The notes beneath the pieces were generated by a model. That model saw only the letters and a program-made list of their open reading frames with translations. It did not search any database and was not told where the DNA came from. The position numbers were made by a program, and so were the translations under genes. From Tethya wilhelma (lineage: Eukaryota > Porifera > Demospongiae > Tethyida > Tethyidae), in assembly GCA_964030475.1 (NCBI GenBank), contig CAXIPT010000008.1, forward strand, positions 480,072 through 544,071: a stretch of DNA of 64,000 bases. Direction: 5' to 3'. Every line of letters begins with the position of its first letter. Position 1 is the first letter of the stretch. Positions 35,881 through 47,841 of this stretch are shown here, piece by piece.

Positions 35881-37016
35881 TGAAGCCAAAGTCGAGGTAG
35901 AAAAAGCAGATTGGTACTGAAAAAGTATACACCACTCAAACACTTTACTCAAAGTGGGGGCCAGACTGAGCAATGGGCCTATAGCTGTCTGAGCAACTGA
36001 GATGGATCCTTACCAGGCTTAGCCACACTGATCTAGGGACAATACAATCACGAAGAGCAGCTGGAACATAGCTGTGCCGTAACATGCTGGTAAAAAGAAC
36101 AGAAAGAGGCTCACACAGAATGTCACTGGCATGGAGAAAGTGGTCTGAAGTGAATGAGGTACCATATGATCATGTTTACTATGCTTCAGATTGGAGAGAG
36201 AGTCTAAAACAACATCAGGTGAGATAAAAGTAGAAGCAACATCAGCACATGAGATACTGTTGACAAGATCCATGAGAGATGAACTAGAGTGTGGGTCAGA
36301 AGAATATGAACCAGTTAAGATTTAAAAGTGAGCCCAGCTTGGAGGAGAAAACGTTGGCAATGTCAGATGGGGAATTGATATACCATCAACTTCAAGTGGT
36401 GGAGAGATCCACCCACAGTCAGTCCAAACATTGTGCCAAAATTGCGCAGAGTTCCTGAGATCAGCAGCAGATCAACTCCAACCAGGAAGACAAGATTTAC
36501 GACTTCCTCCAGAATGATGTACTGGAAGACAAGCATCAGAGGCTGGGCAGATAGAATTAAATAACTGTTCACAGTAATCATCAATAATGGAGCGATGCTT
36601 GGAACGGGAGGGGTCCACACAGTTGACGACATCAGAGTGAAGAGTAGGGAGGATAGAGGAGAGAAATAACAGTAAGCAGAGGACTCTACTTCAGTTACCT
36701 TAGACCAGTTAACAGAACATTGATTAGGATTAACAGAATTATGTAAGACATGATAACCAACTTTCAGGCATCAGTGCTACAGTGTCACACGAAAGCTAAA
36801 AAGCAAGCAATATCAAAAAGTATGGGATTATAGGAATTTACGACCAATAAAAGCCTTTTGCAAGAGTCGACGGACGTAACTTCTGTTCCTTGGATCCTTG
36901 GCTTCCTTGGGAGTCGGTACACAGTCGAGATAAGATACGACGCGCCCGCCGCTGCGCGGCGGGCGCGTCGTAGTTCTCCTCTGCATTTATTTTTCCTTTT
37001 TCCGTTTACGTTCCTA
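35876..37016 (-). mobile_element. LINE 5' fragment (minus strand)
   Basis: Reverse complement of 51895-53060: 5' end with GTAGGAACGTAAACGG, a GC hairpin, the linker region before reverse transcriptase and the first RT residues up to about FGFKPG. It then runs directly into the SINE, so about 1.7 kb present in the right-hand copy is missing. Frames are broken. Confidence 0.75.
36936..36972. other. GC-rich perfect hairpin, 17-bp stem
   Basis: TACGACGCGCCCGCCGC pairs with the 17 bases that end in GGGCGCGTCGTA around a 3-base loop. It lies about 45 bp inside the LINE 5' end; the right-hand copy (near 51948) has mismatches in the stem. Confidence 0.7.
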
Positions 37017-37654
37017 CATATGTGACTCTAATGTGAGTGCGCATGCGTAAAACTGCACGTGATTTGTGAAACCGGATCGCGGATCGATATGTACTTGAAG
37101 ACATTCTGCTGCAAATTGTCTTCCTGGTGAGATCTAAATTAAAACATCCAGGGAGTAGCCTTCCAGCATTTACTTTTGAAGTGGCTAGCAAAGTATTTCA
37201 GTCATTAACTAGATTCAAGTTGTGTTATACATGCATAATTATTATGTCATGCAGATAGCTGACAGTTGACAACACTGGGGGTATCTTATGATTCTAGCCT
37301 TCTAACCAAGTTACCAGGGATCAGTGCCATACTAATTCGCTGGCTAACTTGATTTTTTTATGAATGCCATTATATAGCCAAAGGACGTGGCTAGAGTACC
37401 GGTAGTCCGTATACTTTCCTATTGCTTTTGTATTGCAGAATTACGTAATATACAGTATCCGGATTTTGCCGGTACTGCATTAAAGTACCGGGCACCATTG
37501 ACTGCAATATATTTAGCTTAGTTTACGGTGACCGGTACTCTAGCCACAGCGATACCCAAAACCCGCTACCTTTGACCCTTGAAAACTTAGCGTATTTTGC
37601 AACCATTTGAAGCTGCAAATGGTCTTCCTGGTGAGTTCTAAGTTAAAACATTAT
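37017..37654. other. Unassigned stretch with NRF1-like palindrome at 37038
   Basis: TGCGCATGCGTA stands 21 bp outside the LINE 5' end. A segment at about 37105-37220 (GTCTTCCTGGTGAG, GTGGCTAGCA..GTATTTCAGTCA) is repeated at 37615-38060, where the second copy is split by the MITE. No gene recognised. Confidence 0.5.
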
Positions 37655-37981
37655 CAGTGGCGGATCCGGGGGGGGGGGCGGGGGGTCACCTGCACCCCCC
37701 TTTTAATTATTCATTGTGCTTTTTATCACTTGTTACTTACTTTAGAACCTTGAATGGAGCTTATCAAAGCCAAATGAGCCTAAAAGAGAATTTCTTGCAC
37801 AAAAACAGCTAAAAGACACTTGAGAAAGCTCAGTAGCTACGTAGCGCGAGTTCACTACGCTCACAATTGAAAAATGGGTGGAGCTAAACCACGTGAATTA
37901 ATGAGCGTGGTTTTCAAAAAATTCCGCTTCGCGCGCAGTTAATTTTGAACCCCCCTTTCTTATTTTCTGGATCCGCCACTG
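37655..37981. mobile_element. 327-bp hAT-type MITE
   Basis: Terminal inverted repeats CAGTGGCGGATCC and GGATCCGCCACTG, a motif widespread in hAT elements. ATTAT is present directly outside both ends. It has no coding capacity and splits one copy of a local duplication. Confidence 0.75.
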
Positions 37982-38665
37982 ATTATTTGTGATATTTGAC
38001 AGTGAGTAGCCCTCTAGCATTTTATACTTTTAAAGTGGCTAGCATTGTATTTCAGTCACAGGCTTTTGAACTAGATGATTGTCCTGAATCATATTATGCA
38101 TGTTTTTTGAGTAACCACTGGTATGACTAGTATCTGACAAAATAATTTATCATAATAATGTATATCTCTAGTGCAAAAAATGATTTAATGCATATAATAT
38201 AGCAAATAGCGCACGATCAGGCAACTCCCGTTAGCTCGCTATACGTAGACGTAGTGCTAGTGCCTAGTGGGTGGGGCCACGTAGCCAACACAGTTGGGAT
38301 GTTAACTAAGCAATCAGGACACTGAACTGCCTAGCTCGTGTCTCCATTCAGACTGACAGGAGGGTCAGGTGCATCAATATTGATCAGGTGCCAATGGTAT
38401 CCATGCTATATATAGCATGCACTCTAATGATTATTGTGATGCTTTCATCTATATATTATGCTGCTAGCTACTATACAACGATAGCTATATTAAGTCATTT
38501 TACATTACTGCGCATGCTCGATAGAAAGTTAATTGGCACCGCATTCCAGACCCTGGTACGGTTTGCTATAAAAAAGGGCAATCTTCAGTGATTTTGACTA
38601 GAATCAAGAGAGAGAGAGAGAGAAAATCAAAGTTACGTAGTTGACCAATACAATTAAGCTCCAAG

Positions 38666-39762
38666 ATGAAGACTGTTGTGCTTTTCATGGTTGTGGTTAC
38701 TTACTGCTGTTTGTTACTGGTGAACTCACAGGATTTTCGGTGTCTTGCAAATCAAGGTTCTTCAATTTTAGAATGTTCTAGCAACATTAACATAACTTCT
38801 GTTAACAGTGTAAGTAAATTTGCAATCCAAGTCTTAAATCTCTGTACATAACCATTAGGCTTTGGCAAAATTTAATTTATTTCCGGAATATAGGTACACA
38901 TTGATTCTGTGAGAATAATAGGCTGTACTTTGGGAATAATAGGAAAATTCTCAGTGTTGTTGTGAAAGTTTACATTGATTAAATGCCGAAAAAAACTGAA
39001 CTATTGGTCACTTTTTAGGTTAAGATTAAAAGCCAATAGAATAAATTAATTGCTAATCTTCCTTAGAAAACTACATACAATTATCTGCGACGATGCATTA
39101 CAACAATTTTATCATAAAAAGAATATAAAAGTTTACTAAAATTAATTAGGAGTGTAACCTGTTGGAAAACATACCAAGGAATTCGAATGTCGTTAAAATT
39201 GTTATTAAATTTTGATGAATTTACGCACTAAAATTTGTGTCTGAGAATAATACAAGAATAATAGGCTGGCTAAAAAGAATAATGGGCTCAAAGTTTGGGA
39301 ATAAAAGAATAGAATAATAGGTAAACTTTTGAGAATAATTTGCCAACCGTCAACTTTGAGTTCAAGGCTTTCAGTTTGGATGCATAATAATTATTATTAT
39401 TATAAAACAAAATTCACTAAGATTTTATAATAATACTGAAAATTATAGTCAATAATTATTATTAATACAAAGATATCCATGATTATGCATCGATCTGCAT
39501 AAAAGCTTTCATTGATTACACTGACTGCATGAATAATAAGAATTATTGTTAGTGATTTCTGCAGGGTGATCTTTCAAAGTCAATCTGCGACAGCTGTGGG
39601 AGCGTTCTAATTTCTGCTTATAGTCGTTGCGGTTTTGACGACATTGCAAACCAAATCAGGCGACTCTGCCCCAACAGTGGAGGTGCTATGAGTGTTCATG
39701 CTTTGCCCATGATGGTCATAACTTCTGTTCTGGTGGCTGCAATTGCAAATTTCCTCCTTTGA
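38666..39762 (+). CDS. Small secreted Cys-rich protein, probably GPI-anchored (113 aa, 2 exons)
   Basis: Exons 38666-38809 and 39565-39762 join in phase at a GTAAGT donor and TTTCTGCAG acceptor. The product begins with a clear signal peptide (MKTVVLFMVVVTYCCLLLVNS, then Q), followed by a mature part with six cysteines (FRC, LEC, SIC, DSC, SRC, RLC), an NIT glycosylation sequon, and a small-residue patch NSGGAM before a hydrophobic C-terminal tail ending FLL. That layout predicts secretion with a GPI anchor and three disulfides. AATAAA at 39808-39813 fits as polyadenylation signal. No family is recognised. Start codon is the first ATG after a purine-rich leader. Confidence 0.65.
38810..39564. 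repeat. Intron with GAATAATAGG-type degenerate repeat
   Basis: The intron of the secreted-protein gene contains several copies of words such as GAATAATAGG and GAATAAAAGAATAGAATAAT. Similar words occur in the desulfhydrase intron near 27775-27930, suggesting an old dispersed element. Confidence 0.5.
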
Positions 39763-40258
39763 GTGGAGTTACTGGTGCATGTACTACCAGGTTTAATGAA
39801 TAATTCAAATAAATTTTAATATAAAACAGATTTGAATCGACTTTGTCTTTAGCTGATCATGTTGAACTCAACCATATTATACTTAGTATTATTAGCAGAT
39901 CAACTTATGTGCTCATGAAATATTAACGGTTAGTATTGTTATGCATGCATGCTTCTGTTTATTTTTAATACTACAATAGTATAATATTATAGTATAAATA
40001 AATGTTTCTACCACTCTACAAAATACTTGGAATTTTTAGGCGTTGTTCAATATGTGCCAGTAACAGCTGCGCATGCCTTAATTGCTAGTGTACAGCAAAA
40101 ATATACTAAAATGAAAGGTACAGTAGTTCAAACTTTCAGCCATCTTTGTAGGTAGAGTTCAAAAGTCATCTATTCACGTGGAATTATTATGTGCATGTGC
40201 ATTAGCCTCTTCCAGCATAATGTAGTGTGCATTTTGCTGCTATAATTATACTCTTTTG

Positions 40259-40690
40259 TAGGGGCTAACCAGTCTCTGATATAAATCTTCACACTATAGT
40301 GTTGAAAAAAGTGATTGAACAAGTAGTAAAAATTTCAAAAAATAAGTAGTGTAGGAAAGGGCAGTGCGGAAAAAAGTTTTGGAACAAGGCATGTCTCATT
40401 CGGCACATGACTACTTCAATTTTATACCCAACTCTTGGCCGGCAGTCCAGTTTCAGTTACCTGTCTGTTATAGTTTACTCCACTGCTTAGCCAACTGATT
40501 AGTAGGAATTTGAACCAAATATTAATGCATGTAACCTGTGTTCTACCTTTCCTGAACTTGTGTGTGTGTACATGTGTGCGTGTGTGTGATTAGTATAGGA
40601 ATTTGAACCAAATATTAATGCATGTAACCTGTGTTCTACCTTTCCTGAACTTGTGTGTGTGTACATGTGTGCGTGTGTGTGTGCGTGTGT

Positions 40691-40735
<45 letters not shown>

Positions 40736-41870
40736 ATAACCAACAGGTTCACCATTGCACATAACTATAGAACAGTAAATGTCTGTGCACTAATAATTTT
40801 AGGAAGCTAACCACAAAGTAAAATACTCAATTGGCGCCAGGATAACAATTGCTAAAGTGGGTTACATGTGAATTCAGTGTCATAAATTGTAAGTCTGGCC
40901 AAATTCTGACATAGCTAAGTAAGTCACTCCTGTCAAATATATGCTTTGAATCCATATAATGTTTCCTGTGACCAGAGATAATGCATGTACACTGAGTGCA
41001 ATTAAGGTCTCGTGTAAAAATTAATAATTATTATGAACATTATAGCATGCAGCTAAGTAAATGTTTCTGTTGAGCACTTAAGAACAGAGTTTTTGGAGCC
41101 TATAATAATTATCTTACAAATTTAAAATGTCACTATACACAAGCTTTTAGAATTGTAATGTATAGCAAAAATTTGGAAAAGAGCCGGTCACAATCATTAT
41201 CATAATACTTCATACCATACATTAATTGACATAGTAATGTAGGAATGGGCAGTACATGTGGTATTAGAACAAGGCATGTCTCAAATTCGGCACATGACTA
41301 CTTCATTTTTATTCTTGATCCTTCATAAGGGTCCTAAATGTGACATAAATGCAATGATGTGTACAATAGTGCCATAGGTTATTATTGCATTGGTTCAAAT
41401 TCTCAGTACTAATCAGTAGGCTAAGCACTGGAGCAAACTATAACAAACAGTAACTTAACTGGACTGCCAGGCAAGCTTTTTGTAGGGACTAACCAGTATC
41501 TGGTGGTCTCCACACTGTAGTGTTGAAAAAAGTGAATGATTTTTATACCCACTCTTGCTTGAGTAACAGCTACATGTTCTAGGAGGTTGCAAGCGCGCAG
41601 AGGAGGGAGAACACGCTTGACCTTTGCCTATTGAGGTCACTGATTATATATCCTAAAGCGATGTTTTTTTTTCTCTCTTTTTTTCATCTGCAGAGCCTTT
41701 GTTTTCCCACTACAGGACTATGGAATGCTAATGGAACAAGTGGTAAAAATTTCAAAAAATAACCAGTGTAGGAATGGGCAGTGCAGTAAAAAGTATTGGA
41801 ACAAGGCATGGTCTCAATATCGGCACATGACTACTTCATTTTCATTTTTGATCCCTCATAATCGCTGTAA
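40259..41870. repeat. Cluster of dispersed repeat copies
   Basis: A word block TTGGAACAAGGCATG...TCGGCACATGACTACTTC occurs at about 40378, 41263 and 41799, each preceded by a TGTAGGAA-GGGCAGT word. A second block, CTAACCAGTNTCTG to GTGTTGAAAAAAGTG, occurs at 40264 and 41489. No coding content recognised. Confidence 0.7.
40500..40735 (+). repeat. Two 92-bp tandem copies and (GT)n tract
   Basis: GGAATTTGAACCAAATATTA starts copies at about 40504 and 40598, each ending in TGTGTGTGTACATGTGTGCG. The second runs into a GT microsatellite. The minus-strand open frame over it is a repeat artefact. Confidence 0.85.
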
Positions 41871-42089
41871 ATAAATGAGGCACAATTTGTCTGAATCACG
41901 TAGATTAATCGTTCAAATTCCCACCAATCTTATCTCTCAGCTAAGCAATGGAATTATAGCCGGCAGGATTAGATTACCGGCTAAGACTTGAGCACAAAAA
42001 ATGAAGTAGTCAGCTTTCTACGAAAATTTTCCCCCACGAAATTTGTAAGGTACAAGGTTGTCACATAATATTAATACTATTAANGGTAC

Positions 42090-44960
42090 AATGTTGTTGG
42101 TTACTAACCTCTAAGTTTGGGTGTAAAGTTGATTGTCTTAAGAGTCGACTGGTTTTCGAAGGAGACCTGCGAGTCCTCAAGGACATTCTGCCAATCACTG
42201 TTGTACGGGTCCTAAAAGACGACATTAACATTAGATGCTTTCTTAATCCGTAGAGGAGTGATATTGAAAATAAAATGGTATAATGTTGTTGGTTACTAAC
42301 CTCTAAGTTTGGCTACAAAGTTGCTCATCTTAACAGTGAAAAGGTTTCAAAAGAGATCTGCGAGTCCTTAGGGACATTCTGCCAATCACTGTTGTACGGG
42401 TCTTAAGAGACGACATTAACATCGGCTGCTTCTGTAAACAGTAGAGGGGTGATATTGAAAATGAAATGGTATAATGTTGTTGATTACTAACCTCTAAATT
42501 TGGGTGTAAAGTTGATTGTCTTAAGAGTGGACTGGTTTTCGAAGAAGACCTGCGACTCCTTAGGGACATTCTGCCAATCACTGTTGTACGGGTCCTAAGA
42601 GACGACATTAACATTGGTTGCCACTGTAAACAGTAGAGGAGTGATATTGAAAATGAAATGGTATAATGTTGTTGGTTACTAACCTCTAAGTTGGGGTGTA
42701 AAGTTGATTGTCTTAAGAGTCGACTGGTTTTCGAAGGAGACCTGCGAGTCCTTAGGGACATTCTGCCAATCACTGTTGTGCGGGTCCTAAGAGACGACAT
42801 TAACATTGGTTGCCACTGTAAACAGTAGAGGAGTGATATTGAAAATGAAATGGTATAATGTTGTTTGTTACTAACCTCTAAGTTTGGGTGTAAAGTTGCT
42901 CGTCTTAAGAGTCGACTGGTTTTCGAAGAAGACCCGTGAGTCCTTAGGGACGGCAAACATTGCAATTTCCAGTATCATGCTCTGATAGATCATTGCTACA
43001 AAGGAAGACGAATACTGAAACAGAAGATAAAAACACACTGTCAAGTTGATCACATCATTCTTATTTAGACAATGTAACCAATAACTACTGTATGGGTCCT
43101 AAGAGACGACATTAACATTGGCTGTTTTCTTAAACTGTAGAGGAGTGATATTGAAAATAAAATGGTATAATGTTATTGGTTACTAACCTCTAAGTTTGGG
43201 TGTAAAGTTGCTCGTCTTAAGAGTCGACTGGTTTTCGAAGAAGACCAGCGAGTCCTTAGGGACGGCAAACACAGCAATTTCCAGTATCATGCTCCGCTCG
43301 ATCATTACTATAAAACAACACAAATACTGAAAAAGGAGTTATAAACACAGTACAAAAATTGCTTACATTATTCTTACTTAGGAAATGAAAACCTATAATT
43401 ACTGTACGGGTCCTAAGAGACGACATTAACATTAGATGCTTTCTTAAACCGTAGAGGAGTGATATTGAAAATAAATGGTATAACGTTGTTGGTTACTAAC
43501 CTCTAAGTTTGGCTACAAAGTTGCTCATCTTAACAGTGAAAAGGTTTCAAAAGAGATCTGCGAGTCCTTAGGGACATTCTGCCCATCACTGTTGTACGGG
43601 TCCTAAGAGACGACATTAACATCGGCTGCCTCTGTAAACAGTAGAGGGGTGATATTGAAAATGAAATGGTATAATGTTGTTGGTTACTAACCTCTAAGCT
43701 TGTGTGAAAAAGTTGCTCGTCTTAAGAGTCGACTGGTTTTGAAGGAGACCTGCGACTCTGCGAGTCCTTAGGGACGGCAAACATAACAATTTTCAGTAAC
43801 ATGCTCCACTCAACCATTGCTATAAAAAAACAAGAATATATACTGAAACAGAAGATAAAAACATGCTATCAAGTTGCTTACATCTTTTTACTTAGACAAT
43901 GTAACCAATAACTACTGTACAGGTGCTAAGAGACGACATTAACATTAGATGCTTTCTTAAACCGTAGAGGAGTGATATTGAAAATAAAATGGTATAATGT
44001 TGTTGGTTACTAACCTCTAAGTTTGGCTACAAAGTTGCTCGTCTTAAGAGTGAAAAGGTTTTCTAGAGAGATTTGTGAGTCCTTAGGGACATTCTGCCAA
44101 TCACTGTTGTGCGGGTCCTAAGAGACGACATTAACATTGGCTGCTTCTGTAAACAGTAGAGGAGTGATATTGAAAACGAAATGGTATAATGTTGTTGGTT
44201 ACTAACCTCTAAGTTTGGGTGTAAAGTTGCTCGTCTTAAGAGTCGACTGGTTTTCGAAGAAGACCTGCGAGTCCTTAGGGACGGCAAACACAGCAATTTC
44301 CAGTATCATGCTCCACTCGATCATTACTATAAAACAACACAAATACTGAAAAAGGAGTTATAAACACAGTACAAAAATTGCTTATATTATTCTTACTTAG
44401 GCAATGTAAACCAATAATTACTGTACGGGTCCTAAGAGATGACATTAACATTAGATGCTTTCTTAAACCATAGAGGAGTGATATTGAAAATGAAATGGTA
44501 CAAAGTTGCTTGCTACTAACCTCTGAGTTTGGAGGTAAAGTTGCTCATCTTAAGAGTTGAATGGTTTTTGAAAGAGGATTGTGAGTCCTTAGGGACGGCC
44601 TATCAATCACTGTTGTACGGGTCCTAAGAGACGACATTAACATTGGCTGCCTCTGTAAATAGTAGAGGAGTGATATTGAAAATTAAATTAACTGGTTTTC
44701 GAAGGAGACCCGCGAGTCCTTAGGGACGGCAAACACAGCAATTTCCAGTATCACTGATGCTCCGCTCGTTCATTGCTATAAAGGAACAAGAATATATACT
44801 GAAACAGAAGATAAAAATACACTATAACATTGCTTACATCACTCTTACTTAGACAATGAGAACCAATAACTCAGTATTGAACTGGTGTACCAATCCGCCT
44901 TTGAAGGGGTCCTAAGAGATACCATTAACATCAGCTGTGTTTGAATATCTGTAAACTGAA
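42090..44960 (-). repeat. Tandem array of exon-like units (about 190 and 315 bp)
   Basis: CTCTAAGTTTGGGTGT-type landmarks recur near 42106, 42300, 42493, 42686, 42875, 43190, 43500, 43690, 44016, 44206 and 44520. Read on the minus strand each unit has a block VPKDSQVFFENQSTLKTSNF followed by TPKLRG and a GTTAGT donor. In the long units an acceptor (TTTATAG or TTTGTAG) precedes a 41-residue block starting near MIERSMILEIAVFAVPKD, phase 1 to phase 1. In the short units the block starts DPYNSDWQN after TCTCTTAG, phase 0 to phase 1. Some copies are broken (44750 area). It may be a duplicated-exon array of an unknown gene or a decayed repeat. Confidence 0.55.
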
Positions 44961-45320
44961 ATGAAAAACAGTTTGTTTAATTGAACATCCCTTGTTACAA
45001 CTATATAGTTAGAGGAATAATTATTATTACAGTTGACCTACAGTGGATTCTGCTTTGTTCTTCTCCTTTTACTCTCCTTTCCTGGAGTCTTCCATCTTTA
45101 GTCAGCGTAGGCTGTTTACTTGGGAAGAGGCTACACTGGCAGTCTGCTCCCCCTGCAGTCTCCAGCTCCCACCGCTCAGCTTCCAGCTCAGCAGCACCCA
45201 GCAACGGTCAGTGGGCACCAGTGACGCTTATTCAGTAGCGGAGGGGTTAATTTTTTTCTTGATTACATTTTTGGGTCTTCTTGAGTAGGTCCTTACCTCG
45301 TTTTCGCATCATATAATACC
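44961..45320. other. Unassigned stretch before the CpeT/SDR locus
   Basis: No gene recognised. Similarity to 1013-3261 begins abruptly at about 45321. Confidence 0.4.
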
Positions 45321-45406
45321 TGTTGATTTGGGGTGGGTGTGGTTCATGATATTGAGATAGAGCTAGAGAGAGGACAGTCACTGTCAGATCTAGAGTTGGG
45401 TGCAGA

Positions 45407-46281
45407 ATGGAGCTAGACCACCAGCTTGAGCTAATTTACAATTTCAAGGAACTTTTGATACGTTCAGGCAAATTTCTCTTGAAAAGGAGCAGCAGCCAGA
45501 TGGACAGTCAATTCATAAATGGATCTGGTCACAGTTTACCCCTGTGTCAATCCCTAAGCTAGGTTCCCATGTGACTGTTGTGAGACAGGGATTGAGAGAG
45601 ACAGGGGTTCTAAAAGAATGGCCAAGAGTGTTCAGGCAAAGGATCTATCAATTTGCAATCAACAAGGAAGAAAATTGTATAATGAATGCAATCTTCAAAT
45701 TGAAAGATGAATCACTGTATGAAAAGGCTGTTACTGATAGGCTTGCTCTAGCTGAGCTTGACCCTGCTACAGACATGGAATGTATGGATGGTTGTGGTGT
45801 GTTTTGGGAGTATCTCACCGAATCAAAGCGGTTTCATGGACGTATGAAAGAGGGAATGTGTCGAATTGCCAGTAAATTTTATCCTGGCAAGACCATTATT
45901 GTATCTGATGATATCTACATTGGACAAGATGAATTGTGGACTTTAGATCGTGGCATGGACACTGATGGGAACAAGATGTTTGGCTATGAAAGCGATATTC
46001 ACCATAAATTTGTTCGCTGCACGTTTTATTCTGGGAAAGTAGTTGAAAAAGGAATTGAACGGATGATAGAATTGCACAATCAAAAGGGAATGCTAGTGCT
46101 TAACAACAGATATTCTCTGGAGCTGTGCCATGTATCCACCGAAGACGATATGGAGATTCTTTCACTGACACTGCTTCGAGATGAGATAACTGTGGGAGTG
46201 GCCAAAGCTAGTGCTGCTTCTACTTCTATTGGCCTAATGGTTGAGAACATAGAGATTTTTTTATCATTGAAGGCTAACTAA
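45407..46281 (+). pseudogene. CpeT/CpcT-like protein, frameshifted copy 2
   Basis: Same length and reading as copy 1 (1099-1973), including the four-base deletion after the tenth codon. The upstream NRF1-like palindrome present before copies 1 and 3 is missing because similarity starts only about 85 bp before the ATG. With both start and promoter affected it is unlikely to be expressed as a full protein. Confidence 0.7.
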
Positions 46282-46653
46282 GACTTAGTGTTGAAATATG
46301 CACAAGACTTTAATAGTGATGTGACCTTTATTATTATTATTACTGATTATTGCATGCCATCTTATACATTGTAATAACTATGTGGCTGTGTTGGTCATCA
46401 TAAAGTTGTAACTGATTTAATCTTATAATAACTAAGCTTACACAGTGCGTGACCACATCACCAAACTCAGACACACATTGCGACACCTCTGATAATACAA
46501 TGCAAATCTCAGAAATCTGATCTGCTAAATTCTGTTTTTGCACTAAGAGAGTACTTCACTTTTATATGGAATTCAGAAAAGCTGCGGTATTGGTGCTAGC
46601 GGTGTTTTACTGCACATGCATAGAATAAGATGTAGCACTTGCGCGTGGAGAAG

Positions 46654-46788
46654 ATGGCAAAATATATTATATGCTCCAGGTATTGCTAGCTAATTCGGTA
46701 CCTGGGAGGGAAAGGTTGTGCACGTTGATCCTGTGGAAAAGTATTAGATTTCTATAACACGAAGATTGAAATACTTATTTTTTGAAAT
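46654..46788 (+). pseudogene. Lipocalin-like gene remnant 2
   Basis: Counterpart of 2346-2480 in the 44308-base duplicate; same one-base loss after VDP. Confidence 0.55.
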
Positions 46789-47101
46789 TTTTACACACTT
46801 GTGTATGTTAGACCATGCATTGCCTGCGTATATCCAAGGATATATTTCACTATAGTGAATACCCACTGGTATAATACATATGTTTGAAAATGTTCATATC
46901 CTGGCGCTTAATGTTTATCCACTTTTGTGTACATGTCAGGTATGAGCTTTTGTGACGTTTCTTTCAAGCGCTGGAACTCTTTCAAATTGAACTGTTCATA
47001 GAAAGGTCAGATGAATACAGCACTGATTATATATACAGGAAACTTAATTGCCATGCAGGATACAATGTAATGATCAGTTCTGAATCACATGCAGTCTGTA
47101 A

Positions 47102-47715
47102 CTATAGTCCATGTGAAATTGGGTCCACTCCAACCAGAGGGAGTGTCCATTCATAGTCCGCAGGCAAGAGAGAGGCCAATTTAGTGTTGAAAATTATCTT
47201 GCTTTTCTTCATAGATTCATCTTCTAAGATTTCAGGAAGAAGGTCCAAATTCAATGCTCTCACCCAGTCTTGGACTCTGAATTCACCACACGATGTTAAA
47301 ATCCTCTGTCCTTTATTGGCTTGCATTTGACTTCATCATTCGTGGCACTAGCTGGAACATTCAGCTTTCAGTTTCTCAATCATGCATAATCATTGATATC
47401 TTATAGATGTCATTCATGTGAATCATGTTCACTAATCTTAGTCCATTCTTGAAATACCCTTTGGACAAAAATGATTTGATGATCCGTCCACTATGGCATT
47501 GAAACCGTTGCTTTGAAAACACGAGGATTTGCCAAAACAGATGATTGGGCACTTGGTAGCAATGTGCGCATCCCATAATTTCTGAATCTCTGAAAGTTGA
47601 GATGCCAAGATTGGAAAAGTGAATATTGTAGCTTCCACAGTAGCTTTGTCTGGGAGATTGGACCAAGTTTCTCTGTCAAGGAGGTTAAACTTTACTGTTT
47701 GTGTCTCCATAGAGC
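47102..47715 (-). pseudogene. SDR-family reductase remnant, copy 2
   Basis: Minus-strand copy lacking the N-terminal Rossmann part: it begins at an ATG giving METQTVKFNLLDRETWSNL, equivalent to residue 59 onward of the intact protein. About 150 bp are deleted between the IVDG and LSKGYFKNG steps and a one-base loss follows near 47311. The 5' side runs straight into the shared bidirectional promoter segment. Confidence 0.75.
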
Positions 47716-47841
47716 CGGAGACTATGCCGGAACGCGGAACGCGGCAGACCTTACGTGTTCTACTGCGCATGCGTAGACGTTCGCAACCAAGCGCTTGCTG
47801 TCGCACTAACAAGAATTCAGAAATGGCTAAAACAACTTCAT
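47716..47841. promoter_or_regulatory. Shared bidirectional promoter segment with NRF1-like palindrome
   Basis: Separates the SDR copy (minus) from CHORD copy C (plus). TGCGCATGCGTA lies at 47764-47775 within GACTATGCCGGAACGCGG..CGTTCGCAACCAAG, which recurs upstream of the intact SDR gene at 51812-51890. Its right part, ACAAGAATTCAGAAATGGCT, also matches the leader and start of the lipocalin-like genes A and B. Confidence 0.6.

Noticed and set aside
42330..42965. 211-codon minus-strand frame with three repeats in the tandem array
   Set aside because: It runs through the predicted splice donors and shows no constraint beyond the DNA repeat; the shorter spliced blocks are better supported, though neither is proven.
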